A stretch of DNA of 64,000 nucleotides from Maricaulis sp. (GTDB lineage Bacteria; Pseudomonadota; Alphaproteobacteria; Caulobacterales; Maricaulaceae), in the NCBI RefSeq assembly GCF_017642925.1, contig NZ_JAEPOL010000004.1:62001-126000 (forward strand), in the 5' to 3' direction. Each line of letters begins with the position of its first letter. Within the stretch, counting starts at the first letter, position 1. Under the pieces are notes generated by a model. It was not told where the DNA came from. It saw only the letters and a list, made by a program, of their open reading frames with translations, and searched no databases. Made by a program: the position numbers and the translations under genes. Positions 17,294 through 26,678 of the stretch are shown in pieces.

Positions 17294-17896
17294 TCACAAC
17301 CAGCCGCGCTCGCGGGCGAGCCGGGCCGCCTCGATCCGGTTGGCCGCACCCAGTTTGGAAATCGCGCTGTGCAGGTAATTGCGCACCGTGCCCCGTGCCA
17401 GCCCCTCGGCCTTGGCGATGGCGGGACTGTCCATGCCGGCTTCTGCCAGACGCAACAGCCGCCGCTCGGTATCGGTCAGCGGATCGGCCTCGCTCCAGGC
17501 CTGTTCGGCCAGACCGGGCGCGATAACCCGTTCGCCGGCCGCGACACGGCGCACGGCTTCGGCGAGCTCGGCCGAGGGCGTGTCCTTGAGCAGATAACCG
17601 CTCACGCCGGCCTCCAGCGCGCGGCGCAGATAGCCGGGCCGGTCGAATGTGGTGACGATCAGCACACGCGTCTTCGCGCCGTCGCGGCGCAGCTGGGCGG
17701 CCAGTTCCAGACCGGTGAGACCGGGCATTTCGATATCGGTGACGAGGACGCCCGGTTCGTGGCGGCGCACCAGATCCAGCGCCTCGCGGCCGGTCGCTGC
17801 CGTGCCGGCCACGGCGATATCGCTTTCCAGCGACAACAGCGTCGCCAGCGCATCGCGCAGCATGGTCTGGTCTTCGGCAATGACGATATCGATCAT
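17294..17896 (-). CDS. LuxR-family (NarL/DesR-type) response regulator
   Basis: A 200-residue regulator. The receiver domain carries Asp54 in VTDIEMPG, Thr in VTTFDR and Lys in LLKDTPS. The C-terminal LuxR helix-turn-helix (LTDTERRLLRLAEAGMDSPA, then GTVRNYLHSAISKLG) binds DNA. The start overlaps the end of the kinase gene by four bases (ATGA), so they are coupled. Resemblance to DesR of Bacillus is at the subfamily level; the regulon may be the neighbouring membrane-protein gene, as in many such operons. Confidence 0.92.
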   Translation of the reverse strand: MIDIVIAEDQTMLRDALATLLSLESDIAVAGTAATGREALDLVRRHEPGVLVTDIEMPGLTGLELAAQLRRDGAKTRVLIVTTFDRPGYLRRALEAGVSGYLLKDTPSAELAEAVRRVAAGERVIAPGLAEQAWSEADPLTDTERRLLRLAEAGMDSPAIAKAEGLARGTVRNYLHSAISKLGAANRIEAARLARERGWL

Positions 17897-19014
17897 GAGG
17901 CCGTGTCCTCCCTGCCCGCCGGCCAGACCGCGCGCAGGCCACTGCCCCGCCCGTCCAGCCCGCGTTCGGTGTGAAGCGTCATGCCCGCCTCGGCCAGCCG
18001 CTGGCGCAGCCCGTCCAGCCCCCGGCCGGCGAAGCGCGCGCCACCGCGGCCATCATCGGCCAGGGTGAGCACCAGGCCGTCCTTATCCGTGTGCAGGGAG
18101 ATGGCGACACGGCGCGCACCGGCATGGCGCAGCACATTGGTCGCGCCTTCGCGCACCACCATGCCGAACGCCCCGGCGGCCATATCGGACAGGTTTGCGC
18201 CGGCAGGCAGATCGAGGCTCACCTCCAGCCCGGCATCGCGCAGGCGGCCGGCGATCTCGCCGGCGACCTCGGCCAGCGGACGCACCCGCAGCCCGGTGAC
18301 CGCCTCGCGCACTTCGGCCAGGGCATCGCGGCCGATCTGCTGGATCGCCGTCAGTTCCGCCCGCGCCCGCTGCGGATCGGCATCGAAGAGGCGGTTGGCG
18401 AGGTCGGCCTTCAGCGTGACGACCGACAGTGTGTGGCCCAGAAGGTCGTGCAGGTCGCGGGCGATGCGCTGGCGCTCGGCCTCGACGGCGCGGGCGGCGG
18501 CATCGGCCTCCATCTCCTCGCGCACGGCCTCGCGTTCCTCGCTGCGGGCCGACCAGGCCGTCGCCGCCGCGATAATCGCGCCGAACACGAGATAGGCCAG
18601 TCCATAGAGCCAGGGCACGCCGGTTGCCAGACAGCCGGCCACCAGGGCGGCGAGCCAGGCGACAAGGCCGATGCGCTGCCACTGCCGGTCGCGGATGCGT
18701 GCCATCATGGCGACGGCAAAGATCAGATAGACCGCGGCGCCCGGATTGACCGTCAGCAGCCAGAACCCCAGGAGCTGGACCGCCAGCGCCGCCGGCAGGC
18801 TGGTCCAGTCGCGGCGGATCATGGCGAAGACGAAGAGGCAGAGGAAAAGCGCCGTCGCCACGATCGTGACGGCCAGGGTCTCGCCCACCGGCACGCCGTA
18901 GAACCAGGGCGCAAACGGCAGCACCAGATAGACCAGATAGATCCAGGGCCGGTGGGGCGAGAGATGCCGCCACCACCGGCCTTGCGTCTTCACGTTTTGC
19001 AGGCGTGCCTTCAC
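17893..19014 (-). CDS. DesK-like sensor histidine kinase
   Basis: A 373-residue membrane kinase. There are four to six hydrophobic segments in residues 22-155, a short coiled coil (SEEREAVREEMEADAAARAVE), and a HisKA_3 domain with His189 in RQRIARDLHDLLGH. The HATPase domain has REGATNVLRHAGA and LADDGRGG. HisKA_3 kinases pair with LuxR-type regulators, as here. DesK senses membrane fluidity; whether this one does is not known. Its end overlaps the regulator start and its start overlaps the upstream gene end by four bases. Confidence 0.92.
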   Translation of the reverse strand: MKARLQNVKTQGRWWRHLSPHRPWIYLVYLVLPFAPWFYGVPVGETLAVTIVATALFLCLFVFAMIRRDWTSLPAALAVQLLGFWLLTVNPGAAVYLIFAVAMMARIRDRQWQRIGLVAWLAALVAGCLATGVPWLYGLAYLVFGAIIAAATAWSARSEEREAVREEMEADAAARAVEAERQRIARDLHDLLGHTLSVVTLKADLANRLFDADPQRARAELTAIQQIGRDALAEVREAVTGLRVRPLAEVAGEIAGRLRDAGLEVSLDLPAGANLSDMAAGAFGMVVREGATNVLRHAGARRVAISLHTDKDGLVLTLADDGRGGARFAGRGLDGLRQRLAEAGMTLHTERGLDGRGSGLRAVWPAGREDTAS

Positions 19015-19610
19015 GCGGGCTGCTCCGTCATCGCCGTGGCCTGAAGGCCCTTCTTACGGCGCAAACGGCCCAGTTCCCAGCGCATCCCGCCCGCGGCCAG
19101 CAGGTAGAGCGCGGCAACGGTCAGCGGCAGCACGTCGAAGCGGCCTTCCGGGAAGGCATACCAGAGCACGGTCACGGCAGCGACGCGCACAATGGCGTGG
19201 ATCAGGCAGACGCGGCTGCCATAGGTCCAGCCGATGACCGGCCAGTGCAGCGTCATGCCGATCGCCAGGCTGAGCGGGGCGGCGTCCGGCGAGATGCCCA
19301 GAACGACGAAATGTATCGGCCACAGCATGTTGATCGACATCACCGACAACAGGCCGACACCGGCGATCGGCGATTTCGACTTCATGAAGGGCGAGGCGAG
19401 GGGTTTCTGCAGCAGGAGGCCCAGCGGGAAGATCATGCCGGACATGGCCGCGGCGGTCAGCGCCCAGTCTGCCGCCGGCAGGTAGCGGCTGAGCACGGCG
19501 AGGGCGATCCAGTAGATGGCGCCCGCCACGGGCAGGGAAATACCGCCGCCGGCGTCGAGATAATACTGGTCCTTGACGGCCTGCAGCTGGGTTTTGAAAT
19601 CGTCGGTCAT
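19011..19610 (-). CDS. DUF7010-like membrane protein, first gene of the DesK/R-like operon
   Basis: A 199-residue protein with about six membrane helices (for example LPVAGAIYWIALAVLSRYL; LTAAAMSGMIFPLGLLL; VVLGISPDAAPLSLAIGM). The start at 19610 was chosen for its GGAG site; an upstream extension is arginine-rich and unlikely. It looks like the DUF7010 group, with unknown activity. It shares ATGA overlaps with the kinase gene, so the three form one transcription unit and the protein may be the sensor's partner or target. Confidence 0.7.
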   Translation of the reverse strand: MTDDFKTQLQAVKDQYYLDAGGGISLPVAGAIYWIALAVLSRYLPAADWALTAAAMSGMIFPLGLLLQKPLASPFMKSKSPIAGVGLLSVMSINMLWPIHFVVLGISPDAAPLSLAIGMTLHWPVIGWTYGSRVCLIHAIVRVAAVTVLWYAFPEGRFDVLPLTVAALYLLAAGGMRWELGRLRRKKGLQATAMTEQPA

Positions 19611-19806
19611 GAGAGGCTCCGGTGTTCGTGTCCGGAGCCACTCTCGCGCAGCAGCGGTCCGGGCGGCAGAAACAGGTCTCACCGATCGCGCATGACAGGT
19701 GTCATGCCGCACAGTGCGCGGCCGGCGGCAGCCCGCATCTTGGCGGGCCGCGCAACGCGTGCTATCCGCTCGGGCACATGGCATCTTTTTGACAGGGGTT
19801 GCAGCA

Positions 19807-20112
19807 ATGGCGGCTGATCACGTTCGCGGCGAGATGGACATTTCCCAGCACAAGTCCACGTTCGACGGTTTCATGGCCGTCAGCACCTGGGGCTCTCTGC
19901 TCACCGGCGTGACGGTGCTCTACCTCACGCTCGCCTTTGCCGTCGGCCTGGACTGGCTCGCCTCGCTGATCGGCGTCGCCATTGTCGGCGTCATCGCCGG
20001 CCTCGTCCTGCAGATGAAGATGAGCTGGTATGTGACCGTGGGCGGCCTGTTCGTGTTCGGACTGGTCTGCGGCGGCGTGGTGCAGCTCTTCAGCCTCGCG
20101 CTCGGCGGTTAA
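19807..20112 (+). CDS. aa3-type cytochrome c oxidase subunit IV family protein
   Basis: A 101-residue membrane protein. The N-terminus has GEMDISQHKSTFDGFM, the hallmark of the bacterial aa3 oxidase subunit IV family, followed by three membrane helices. It is longer than the usual 45-70 residues because of the extra helices. In alphaproteobacteria this gene commonly precedes the pnt operon, as here (pntAA starts 118 bases downstream). It is thought to be a small accessory subunit of the terminal oxidase. Confidence 0.82.
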   Translation: MAADHVRGEMDISQHKSTFDGFMAVSTWGSLLTGVTVLYLTLAFAVGLDWLASLIGVAIVGVIAGLVLQMKMSWYVTVGGLFVFGLVCGGVVQLFSLALGG

Positions 20113-20230
20113 ATCTGCCTCGCCGGCAGCGCTATACTGCACTGCACAAAGAAATTTTTCTGCAGGCCTTCCCCTTCGGGAAGAATTCGACCATGCTCGC
20201 CGCAAACAAGCCAAAAAGCGGCGGGAGACC

Positions 20231-21361
20231 ATGCGAATTGCTATTCTGAAGGAGCGACATGCGGGTGAGACCCGCGTGGCCGCGACCCCTGAAACTGTCA
20301 AGAAATTCGTCGGTGCCGGCCATGAGGTCGCCATCGAGAAGGGCGCCGGCGTGGCTGCGGCCATTCCGGACGACGCCTTCGCCGAGGCCGGTGCGACCAT
20401 CGGCACGGCAGCGGCAACGCTGAAGGGCGCCGAGGCGCTGTTCGGCGTGCGCACACCGGACGAGGCGACGCTCGCCAAGCTGAAGGGCGTGCTGCTCGTC
20501 TGCCATCTCGAACCGCACGGCAATACCGCGAAAGCCGAGGCCCTGGCCAAGGCCGGGATCGACGCGCTGGCGATGGAATTCGTGCCGCGCATCACCCGCG
20601 CCCAGGCGATGGACGCCCTGTCCTCCCAGGCCAATCTCGCCGGCTATCGCTCGGTGATCGAAGCCGCGCAGCTCTACGGCCGCGCCTTCCCGATGATGAT
20701 GACGGCGGCCGGCACGGTCGCCCCGGCCAAGGCCTTCGTCATGGGGGTCGGTGTTGCCGGCCTGCAGGCCATCGCCACGGCCCGCCGCCTCGGAGCCGTC
20801 GTCACCGCCACGGATGTCCGTCCGGCGGTGAAGGAACAGGTCGCCTCGCTGGGTGCGAAATTCATCGCGGTCGAGGACGAGGAATTCAAGCAGGCCGAGA
20901 CGGCCGGCGGCTATGCCAAGGAAATGTCCAAGGAATACCAGGCGAAACAGGCCGAGCTCATCGCCAGCCATATCGCCAAGCAGGACGTGGTTGTCACCAC
21001 CGCCCTGATCCCCGGACGCCCGGCACCGAAACTCGTCTCCAAGGCGATGGTGGAAAGCATGAAGCCCGGTTCGGTGATCATCGACCTGGCCGCGCCCACG
21101 GGCGGCAATTGCGAGCTGACCAAGGCCGACGAGGTGGTCGAGCACAAGGGCGTGAAGATCGCCGGCTTTGCCAACCTGCCGGCCCGGCTCGCCGCCGACA
21201 GTTCCGCGCTCTACGCGAAAAACCTCGCCAACCTGCTGCCGCTGCTCGTCGACGAGGAGGGCAAGAAGGCGCCGCACTGGGACGATGAAGTCATCCAGGG
21301 CATGGCGCTGACCAAGGGCGGCGAGGTGGTGCACCCGAGCCTGGTGAAGGAAGGCGCGTGA
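20231..21361 (+). CDS. pntAA: NAD(P) transhydrogenase subunit alpha 1
   Basis: A 376-residue NAD(H)-binding domain I of proton-translocating transhydrogenase. It opens MRIAILKERHAGETRVAATP, has the nucleotide fold VMGVGVAGLQAIATARRLGA, and the RQD-like region QAMDALSSQANLAGY. It transfers hydride from NADH to NADP, driven by the proton gradient across the inner membrane. This is the short (split) form, without the membrane part found in E. coli PntA. Its TGA overlaps the GTG of the next gene. Confidence 0.95.
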   Translation: MRIAILKERHAGETRVAATPETVKKFVGAGHEVAIEKGAGVAAAIPDDAFAEAGATIGTAAATLKGAEALFGVRTPDEATLAKLKGVLLVCHLEPHGNTAKAEALAKAGIDALAMEFVPRITRAQAMDALSSQANLAGYRSVIEAAQLYGRAFPMMMTAAGTVAPAKAFVMGVGVAGLQAIATARRLGAVVTATDVRPAVKEQVASLGAKFIAVEDEEFKQAETAGGYAKEMSKEYQAKQAELIASHIAKQDVVVTTALIPGRPAPKLVSKAMVESMKPGSVIIDLAAPTGGNCELTKADEVVEHKGVKIAGFANLPARLAADSSALYAKNLANLLPLLVDEEGKKAPHWDDEVIQGMALTKGGEVVHPSLVKEGA

Positions 21362-21615
21362 TAGTCGCACTCCTCCGCAACGTCCTGTCGTGGCTGGCGG
21401 CCGCGGCCATTGCGATTGGAGTGATCCTGCTGTTCATCGGTGTGTTCTCCGGAATTCTGCTGTCGACCGAACCGCTTGACCAATTCGGCCAGCAGCCCGG
21501 CCTCAGCGCCGACGCTAAACTTGTCACTTTCGCCGGAGGCATTTCAGCCCTTCTCATTGGCGCTGTTCTGCTCTTCGGCCGGAGCCAAATTGGAGGTTTC
21601 AATGGAAGCCGTTGA
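21358..21615 (+). CDS. Small membrane protein inserted in the pnt operon
   Basis: An 85-residue protein starting at GTG 21358 (GTGA overlap with pntAA) and running 14 bases into pntAB. It has two membrane helices ([20 protein letters not shown] and [17 protein letters not shown]) separated by a periplasmic-size loop ([19 protein letters not shown]). No family is recognised. The usual alphaproteobacterial order is pntAA-pntAB-pntB without it. Overlaps on both sides show it is translated with the transhydrogenase, which suggests an accessory subunit or assembly factor (inference). Confidence 0.65.
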   Translation: MIVALLRNVLSWLAAAAIAIGVILLFIGVFSGILLSTEPLDQFGQQPGLSADAKLVTFAGGISALLIGAVLLFGRSQIGGFNGSR

Positions 21616-21934
21616 TCCCGTCATCTTCCGCCTGGCGATCTTCGTCCTGGCGGTCTTCGTGGGCTATTACGTCGTCTGGTCGGTGACCCCGGCCCTGCAC
21701 ACGCCGCTGATGGCCGTCACCAATGCCATTTCCTCGGTCATCATTGTCGGCGCCCTTCTGGCCGCCACGGCCACGGCCGGCAGCGAGGTCGCAGGCCAGG
21801 CCGCGTCCGGCGGCGGTGCGGGCTTCTCGCGCGGGCTGGGCTTCGTCGCCATCATCCTGGCGAGCGTGAACATTTTCGGGGGCTTCCTGGTCACCCGGCG
21901 CATGCTGGCCATGTACAAGAAGAAGGAGCGCTAG
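21602..21934 (+). CDS. pntAB: NAD(P) transhydrogenase subunit alpha 2
   Basis: A 110-residue membrane subunit with three helices. Family motifs include [20 protein letters not shown] and [19 protein letters not shown] at the C-terminus. It is the membrane part of the alpha chain (half of domain II), which conducts protons with PntB. The ATG at 21602 has GGAGG upstream and overlaps the preceding small gene by 14 bases. The stop lies two bases before the pntB start. Confidence 0.95.
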   Translation: MEAVDPVIFRLAIFVLAVFVGYYVVWSVTPALHTPLMAVTNAISSVIIVGALLAATATAGSEVAGQAASGGGAGFSRGLGFVAIILASVNIFGGFLVTRRMLAMYKKKER

Positions 21935-21936
21935 AC

Positions 21937-23340
<1,404 letters not shown>

Positions 23341-23432
23341 CGGATCCCGGGAAGCGGCGCGACGATGTGACCGCTTCCCGTTCCGCCCCCGTCACGCATG
23401 ATGCCCGCGCGCCGGATCGGAAGGGGCATGTC

Positions 23433-23861
23433 ATGCATACGGTTCTGGGCTGGTTCTGCTTTCTCGTCCTGTCGGCGACAGCCGGTCTGCATGTCTATTG
23501 GGGACTGGGCGGCCTCTGGCCGGCCGATAATGCAGCGGCGCTGTCGCGCACCGTGATCGGCACGCACAGCGGTGTCATGCCGCCGGCCGGAGTGACGCTC
23601 GTCGTTGCGGTCCTGATCTTCGCCGCCGGCAGTTTCGCTTTCGCGCGTGGGGTCCTGGCCTGGGACTCGCTGATCCTGCTGCGGGTGCCGCTGGCGGGCC
23701 TGGCCCTGATTTTCCTGCTGCGCGGCGCGGTGACCTATATGCCCGGCCCCTTCGCACAGGCCGCCGAACCCTTCGCCCACCTCAACGCGGTCTATTTCTC
23801 GCCGCTCATCCTCGCACTGGGCGCCGCCTTCGCCGCGCTGGCCCTGTCGCCTCGGCAATAG
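23433..23861 (+). CDS. DUF3995 domain-containing membrane protein
   Basis: A 142-residue protein with four membrane helices. The N-terminal helix has the DUF3995 look (GWFCFLVLSATAGLHVYWGL, GGLWPAD), and the last helix is preceded by HLNAVYFSPLILALG. The ATG at 23433 has AAGGGG upstream. The family has no known function. It follows pntB by 92 bases on the same strand but with its own likely start signals. Confidence 0.78.
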   Translation: MHTVLGWFCFLVLSATAGLHVYWGLGGLWPADNAAALSRTVIGTHSGVMPPAGVTLVVAVLIFAAGSFAFARGVLAWDSLILLRVPLAGLALIFLLRGAVTYMPGPFAQAAEPFAHLNAVYFSPLILALGAAFAALALSPRQ

Positions 23862-23876
23862 GGTCGGACGCTGGTT

Positions 23877-24236
23877 CTAGAGCAGTGCGGGGACCACGCT
23901 TCGCACCAGGAAGACCGCGAATAACACCATCAGCACCGATACCAGATTGCCGACGAGGAAGTAGTTCTTCATCTCGTCATGGTCCGGGCTCTCATCGCTC
24001 ATCCGGTTGGCCAGCTTGACCGCGGCGAACAGGGTCAACACGTGCGGATAGCCCATCAGCAGACCGGCATAGAGCATCAACCTCTCCAGCACGCCCTTCA
24101 CCGTCTCGATATCGAACCAGCGTCCCGTCTCCCGCTCGCCGGGCAACGCCAGCCGCAGCCAGCGGAAGAGGAAAAGGCCGGCGACCTCCATCACCAGGAA
24201 GATGCCGGCCGCAGCTGCGCTTTCAGCGATCATCAT
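23877..24236 (-). CDS. Small membrane protein paired with SatD
   Basis: A 119-residue protein with hydrophobic helices at about residues 8-30, 53-73 and 93-115 and a charged middle loop (ANRMSDESPDHDEMKNYFLV). It starts inside the stop of the SatD gene (ATGA overlap), so translation is coupled. No family is assigned with confidence. The constant pairing of a SatD-type cytosolic protein with a membrane protein suggests they act together, but on what is unknown. Confidence 0.65.
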   Translation of the reverse strand: MMIAESAAAAGIFLVMEVAGLFLFRWLRLALPGERETGRWFDIETVKGVLERLMLYAGLLMGYPHVLTLFAAVKLANRMSDESPDHDEMKNYFLVGNLVSVLMVLFAVFLVRSVVPALL

Positions 24237-24901
24237 CCCTCCTCCGACGGGGAGGCCAGTCCCCGATCCAGAATCGTCAGCAGCGCCGATTGCAGCGCCC
24301 GGTACTCTTCGACGAGCAGCGTCCTGCGGCGGCGGTAGACGCTGGTGCGATCGCGGTCGAGCCGGTCGGCGGCTACGCTGTCGTCCGGCTCTTCCAGCAG
24401 AACCGCCGCATAGGGTCGCTCGATGTCGTTCCAGCGCGCCAGCAGACCTTCCAGCGCCAGCAGAATGTCTGCGGCAGCAGCCGTGAGCGTCGCATCCACC
24501 AGCTCAATCGTGCAGCGTGTCCTGCGGCGCTTCTGGGTCGGCTTTTCGGTCAGTAGCTGGCGTGCCCGCGTCAGGCCCGGCCCGAGCATGCCGTGGGCGA
24601 TGTCCGGGTTTATCGGCGTTTCGATACCGCCCTCCAGTATGACATAATGCAGGTCGATCGGCGGATCGGCCTCAAGGCACAGCGCATCAAGAGCAAAAAC
24701 GATGCGCATGGCAGCTTCCGCCGAAGCGACGACGCCCTGGAATTCGTCGCCCAGCGTGACCGTGAGCGGAGAACGGATATCGTCGGCCTGCGTGTCGTTG
24801 ATCGTGGCGACAACGCCGGCCAGCCAGTCTCGAACCCGCCCCGCCTCGCGCCGAGAACTCGCCGTCACATCGCCCATAAGGATAATATTATTTTGCATCA
24901 T
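24233..24901 (-). CDS. SatD family protein
   Basis: A 222-residue cytosolic protein. The N-terminal strand IILMGDVTASS and the motif LTVTLGDEFQGVVAS mark the SatD family; ALLEEPDDSVAADRLDRDRTS looks like a helix-turn-helix-like C-terminal part. SatD was first noted in a streptococcal secretion and acid-tolerance locus; its biochemical role is unknown. The start region is AT-rich, unlike the rest of the window, has no Shine-Dalgarno sequence, and lies inside an inverted repeat (24890-24912). ATGs at 24898 and 24877 are other possible starts. Confidence 0.78.
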   Translation of the reverse strand: MMQNNIILMGDVTASSRREAGRVRDWLAGVVATINDTQADDIRSPLTVTLGDEFQGVVASAEAAMRIVFALDALCLEADPPIDLHYVILEGGIETPINPDIAHGMLGPGLTRARQLLTEKPTQKRRRTRCTIELVDATLTAAAADILLALEGLLARWNDIERPYAAVLLEEPDDSVAADRLDRDRTSVYRRRRTLLVEEYRALQSALLTILDRGLASPSEEG

Positions 24902-24912
24902 TTGAGCAAAAT
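24890..24912. promoter_or_regulatory. Inverted repeat over the SatD start codon
   Basis: The arms ATTTTGC (24890-24896) and GCAAAAT (24906-24912) are perfect and separated by nine bases. The element lies in an AT-rich island (about 24880-24950) and covers the proposed start codons. It could be an operator for autoregulation or a structure that hides the start. Confidence 0.45.
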
Positions 24913-24942
24913 ATCACAATGTGCATATTATCTGCAACACAT

Positions 24943-25563
24943 CTAACCCACACTAGCGACGCCGCGATAGACAAAGCCCGCGATCCGGGGCGTGCGCGGC
25001 GTATAGGCGGCATCCATCGTGTCGATGTGAAACCCGCCCTGTGCGATCAGCCGGTCCATCGGACGGGCGAGATGGCAGCCGCCGCCGATCCGCTTCCAGA
25101 CCGGTTCGATGCGTCTTTGCCAGCGCGCGACGCCGGCGTCCGGCGCCAGCCCGTGTTCCAGGAAGATCAGCCGCCCGCCCGGCCGGAGCACCCGCCGCAT
25201 CTCGGCGAGCGCGGCCGGCGCGTCGGGAATGGTGCACAGGGTGAAGGTCAAAAGCACGGTGTCGACGCTGTTATCGTCCAGCGGCAGGGCCTCGCCGGGC
25301 GCGTCGAGCAATTCCACCGGCACAGCCTGGCGCGCAATGGCCCGGCGCGCCTTTACCCGCATGCCCGCTGACGGCTCGACACCGATCACCCGTTCAACGC
25401 GTGCGGCGTCGTAGAAAGGCAGGTTCGTGCCCGATCCCAGACCGACTTCCAGCACCACGCCGCCGGCCTGCGGCACCATGGCCCGGCGGTGTTTCTCGAT
25501 CGGCCGCGCGCCGCAGGCACAGGCGATCAGGTTGGGCAGGATGCGTTCGTCGTAAAACCCCAT
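24943..25563 (-). CDS. SAM-dependent methyltransferase (UbiE-like class I)
   Basis: A 206-residue methyltransferase. Motif I is VLEVGLGSGTNLPFY, the acidic loop end is VIGVEPS, motif post-I PLDDNSVDTVLLTFTLCTIP, and motif III RRVLRPGGRLIFLEHG. An N-terminal CACGARPIEKHR is typical of this clade (METTL7/UbiE-like). The substrate is unknown. Its ATG at 25563 overlaps the stop of the upstream gene (TGATG); a GTG three bases earlier is also possible. Confidence 0.87.
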   Translation of the reverse strand: MGFYDERILPNLIACACGARPIEKHRRAMVPQAGGVVLEVGLGSGTNLPFYDAARVERVIGVEPSAGMRVKARRAIARQAVPVELLDAPGEALPLDDNSVDTVLLTFTLCTIPDAPAALAEMRRVLRPGGRLIFLEHGLAPDAGVARWQRRIEPVWKRIGGGCHLARPMDRLIAQGGFHIDTMDAAYTPRTPRIAGFVYRGVASVG

Positions 25564-26039
25564 CACTCCATCCTGTGAAAATGGAAGGGCACGGTTTCCA
25601 CGCGCCCGTCCGGGCGGCGCATGTCGAGAAAGGCTTTCAGCCCCGTCTCGCCATCGCGCTCCAGCACCAGGCCCGAGAAGATCACGCGATCGCCGTCCAG
25701 TGCAAGAAACCCGAAACTCACCTGTTCACCGTTTTCCTCCCAACCGGTGAAGTCGCGGTTGAAGTGCTTCACGTGATAGCCGAACGCCCCGTCGGGATTG
25801 TGGCCGATCATCAGCATTTCGGAGAATTGCAGCGCGCCGTCGGCACTGTACTGGAAGGCGCCGACCAGCTCGCCGGACGCGGTGCGCATCCAGCATTCCG
25901 ACATCTCGCCCGCAAAGCCGGGCCCGGCCCAGCACCCTTCCAGCCAGCCAAGTGCAGCGAGAACCTCGTCCGGCTCGCTCGCCTTCGACGGCGCCGAGAG
26001 CAGGCCCAGCCAGACCGTCGCAATCAGAAAGACACGCAT
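25563..26039 (-). CDS. DUF6265 exported protein
   Basis: A 158-residue protein with a signal peptide (MRVFLIATVWLGLLSAPSKA) followed by the DUF6265 pattern LGWLEGCWAG, SECWM, GELVGAFQY and FSEMLMIG. The fold is probably a lipocalin-like beta barrel, as the WLxGxW-type start is shared with calycin domains. It is co-translated with the methyltransferase downstream. No enzymatic function is known for the family. Confidence 0.82.
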   Translation of the reverse strand: MRVFLIATVWLGLLSAPSKASEPDEVLAALGWLEGCWAGPGFAGEMSECWMRTASGELVGAFQYSADGALQFSEMLMIGHNPDGAFGYHVKHFNRDFTGWEENGEQVSFGFLALDGDRVIFSGLVLERDGETGLKAFLDMRRPDGRVETVPFHFHRME

Positions 26040-26120
26040 TTGAAACCCTCCGGCAGCCCGCACTGCCCGTCTGGCAGCGACGGCGTTGACACTAGGCCAT
26101 AATCGGGAGAAAGGCGTTCC

Positions 26121-26678
26121 ATGCCTTGCGACATTCTTGCGTTGCGCAAAGCGCGCGCCATACTTGACCGCGCAGACGTGTTCGGCCGACTTGCGCCCTT
26201 CGATCCGCGCTGGGTCGGCTCGATCCCGCTGGATGTGCATGGACCGGACGCCGATGCCGATATTGCCTGCACCGCCGGACCGGATCTCGCTGTCTTTCGC
26301 GACGCCCTGATCGCCGCTTTTCCCGATGCAGCCGTCGCCGACAATGAGCATGCCGGCGAAGCCTCGGTGATCGCCCGGCTGACGCTGGAGGGCATGCCGG
26401 TGGAGATTTTCGGCCGCTGCCGCCCGGTGGAAACCCATGAAAGCTATATCCACTGGCTGGCCGAGGATCGCCTTCTGACCCTAGCCGAAGACCGGTTTCG
26501 CGACGATATCCGCGCCGCCAAGGCCGGCGGGCTGAAGACCGAACCGGCCTTTGCCCGGGTGCTGGGCCTGGGTGGCGATCCCTTTGCCGAACTCCTCAAG
26601 CTCGCCTCACCCGGCGACGACGCCCTGCGAACGCTGATCAGCCGGGCCGGCTATGCCACGAAGGGCACAGCGCCCTAG
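26121..26678 (+). CDS. DUF4269 domain-containing protein (nucleotidyltransferase-like)
   Basis: A 185-residue cytosolic protein. WVGSIPLDVHGPDADADIAC resembles the G-S...D-x-D start of minimal nucleotidyltransferases. The DUF4269 core FGRCRPVETHESYIHWLAEDRLL and a C-terminal GGLKTEPAFARVLGLGGDP are also seen. Family members have no assigned activity. The coding frame ends in TAG that shares CTAG with the stop of the convergent oxygenase gene. Confidence 0.82.
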   Translation: MPCDILALRKARAILDRADVFGRLAPFDPRWVGSIPLDVHGPDADADIACTAGPDLAVFRDALIAAFPDAAVADNEHAGEASVIARLTLEGMPVEIFGRCRPVETHESYIHWLAEDRLLTLAEDRFRDDIRAAKAGGLKTEPAFARVLGLGGDPFAELLKLASPGDDALRTLISRAGYATKGTAP

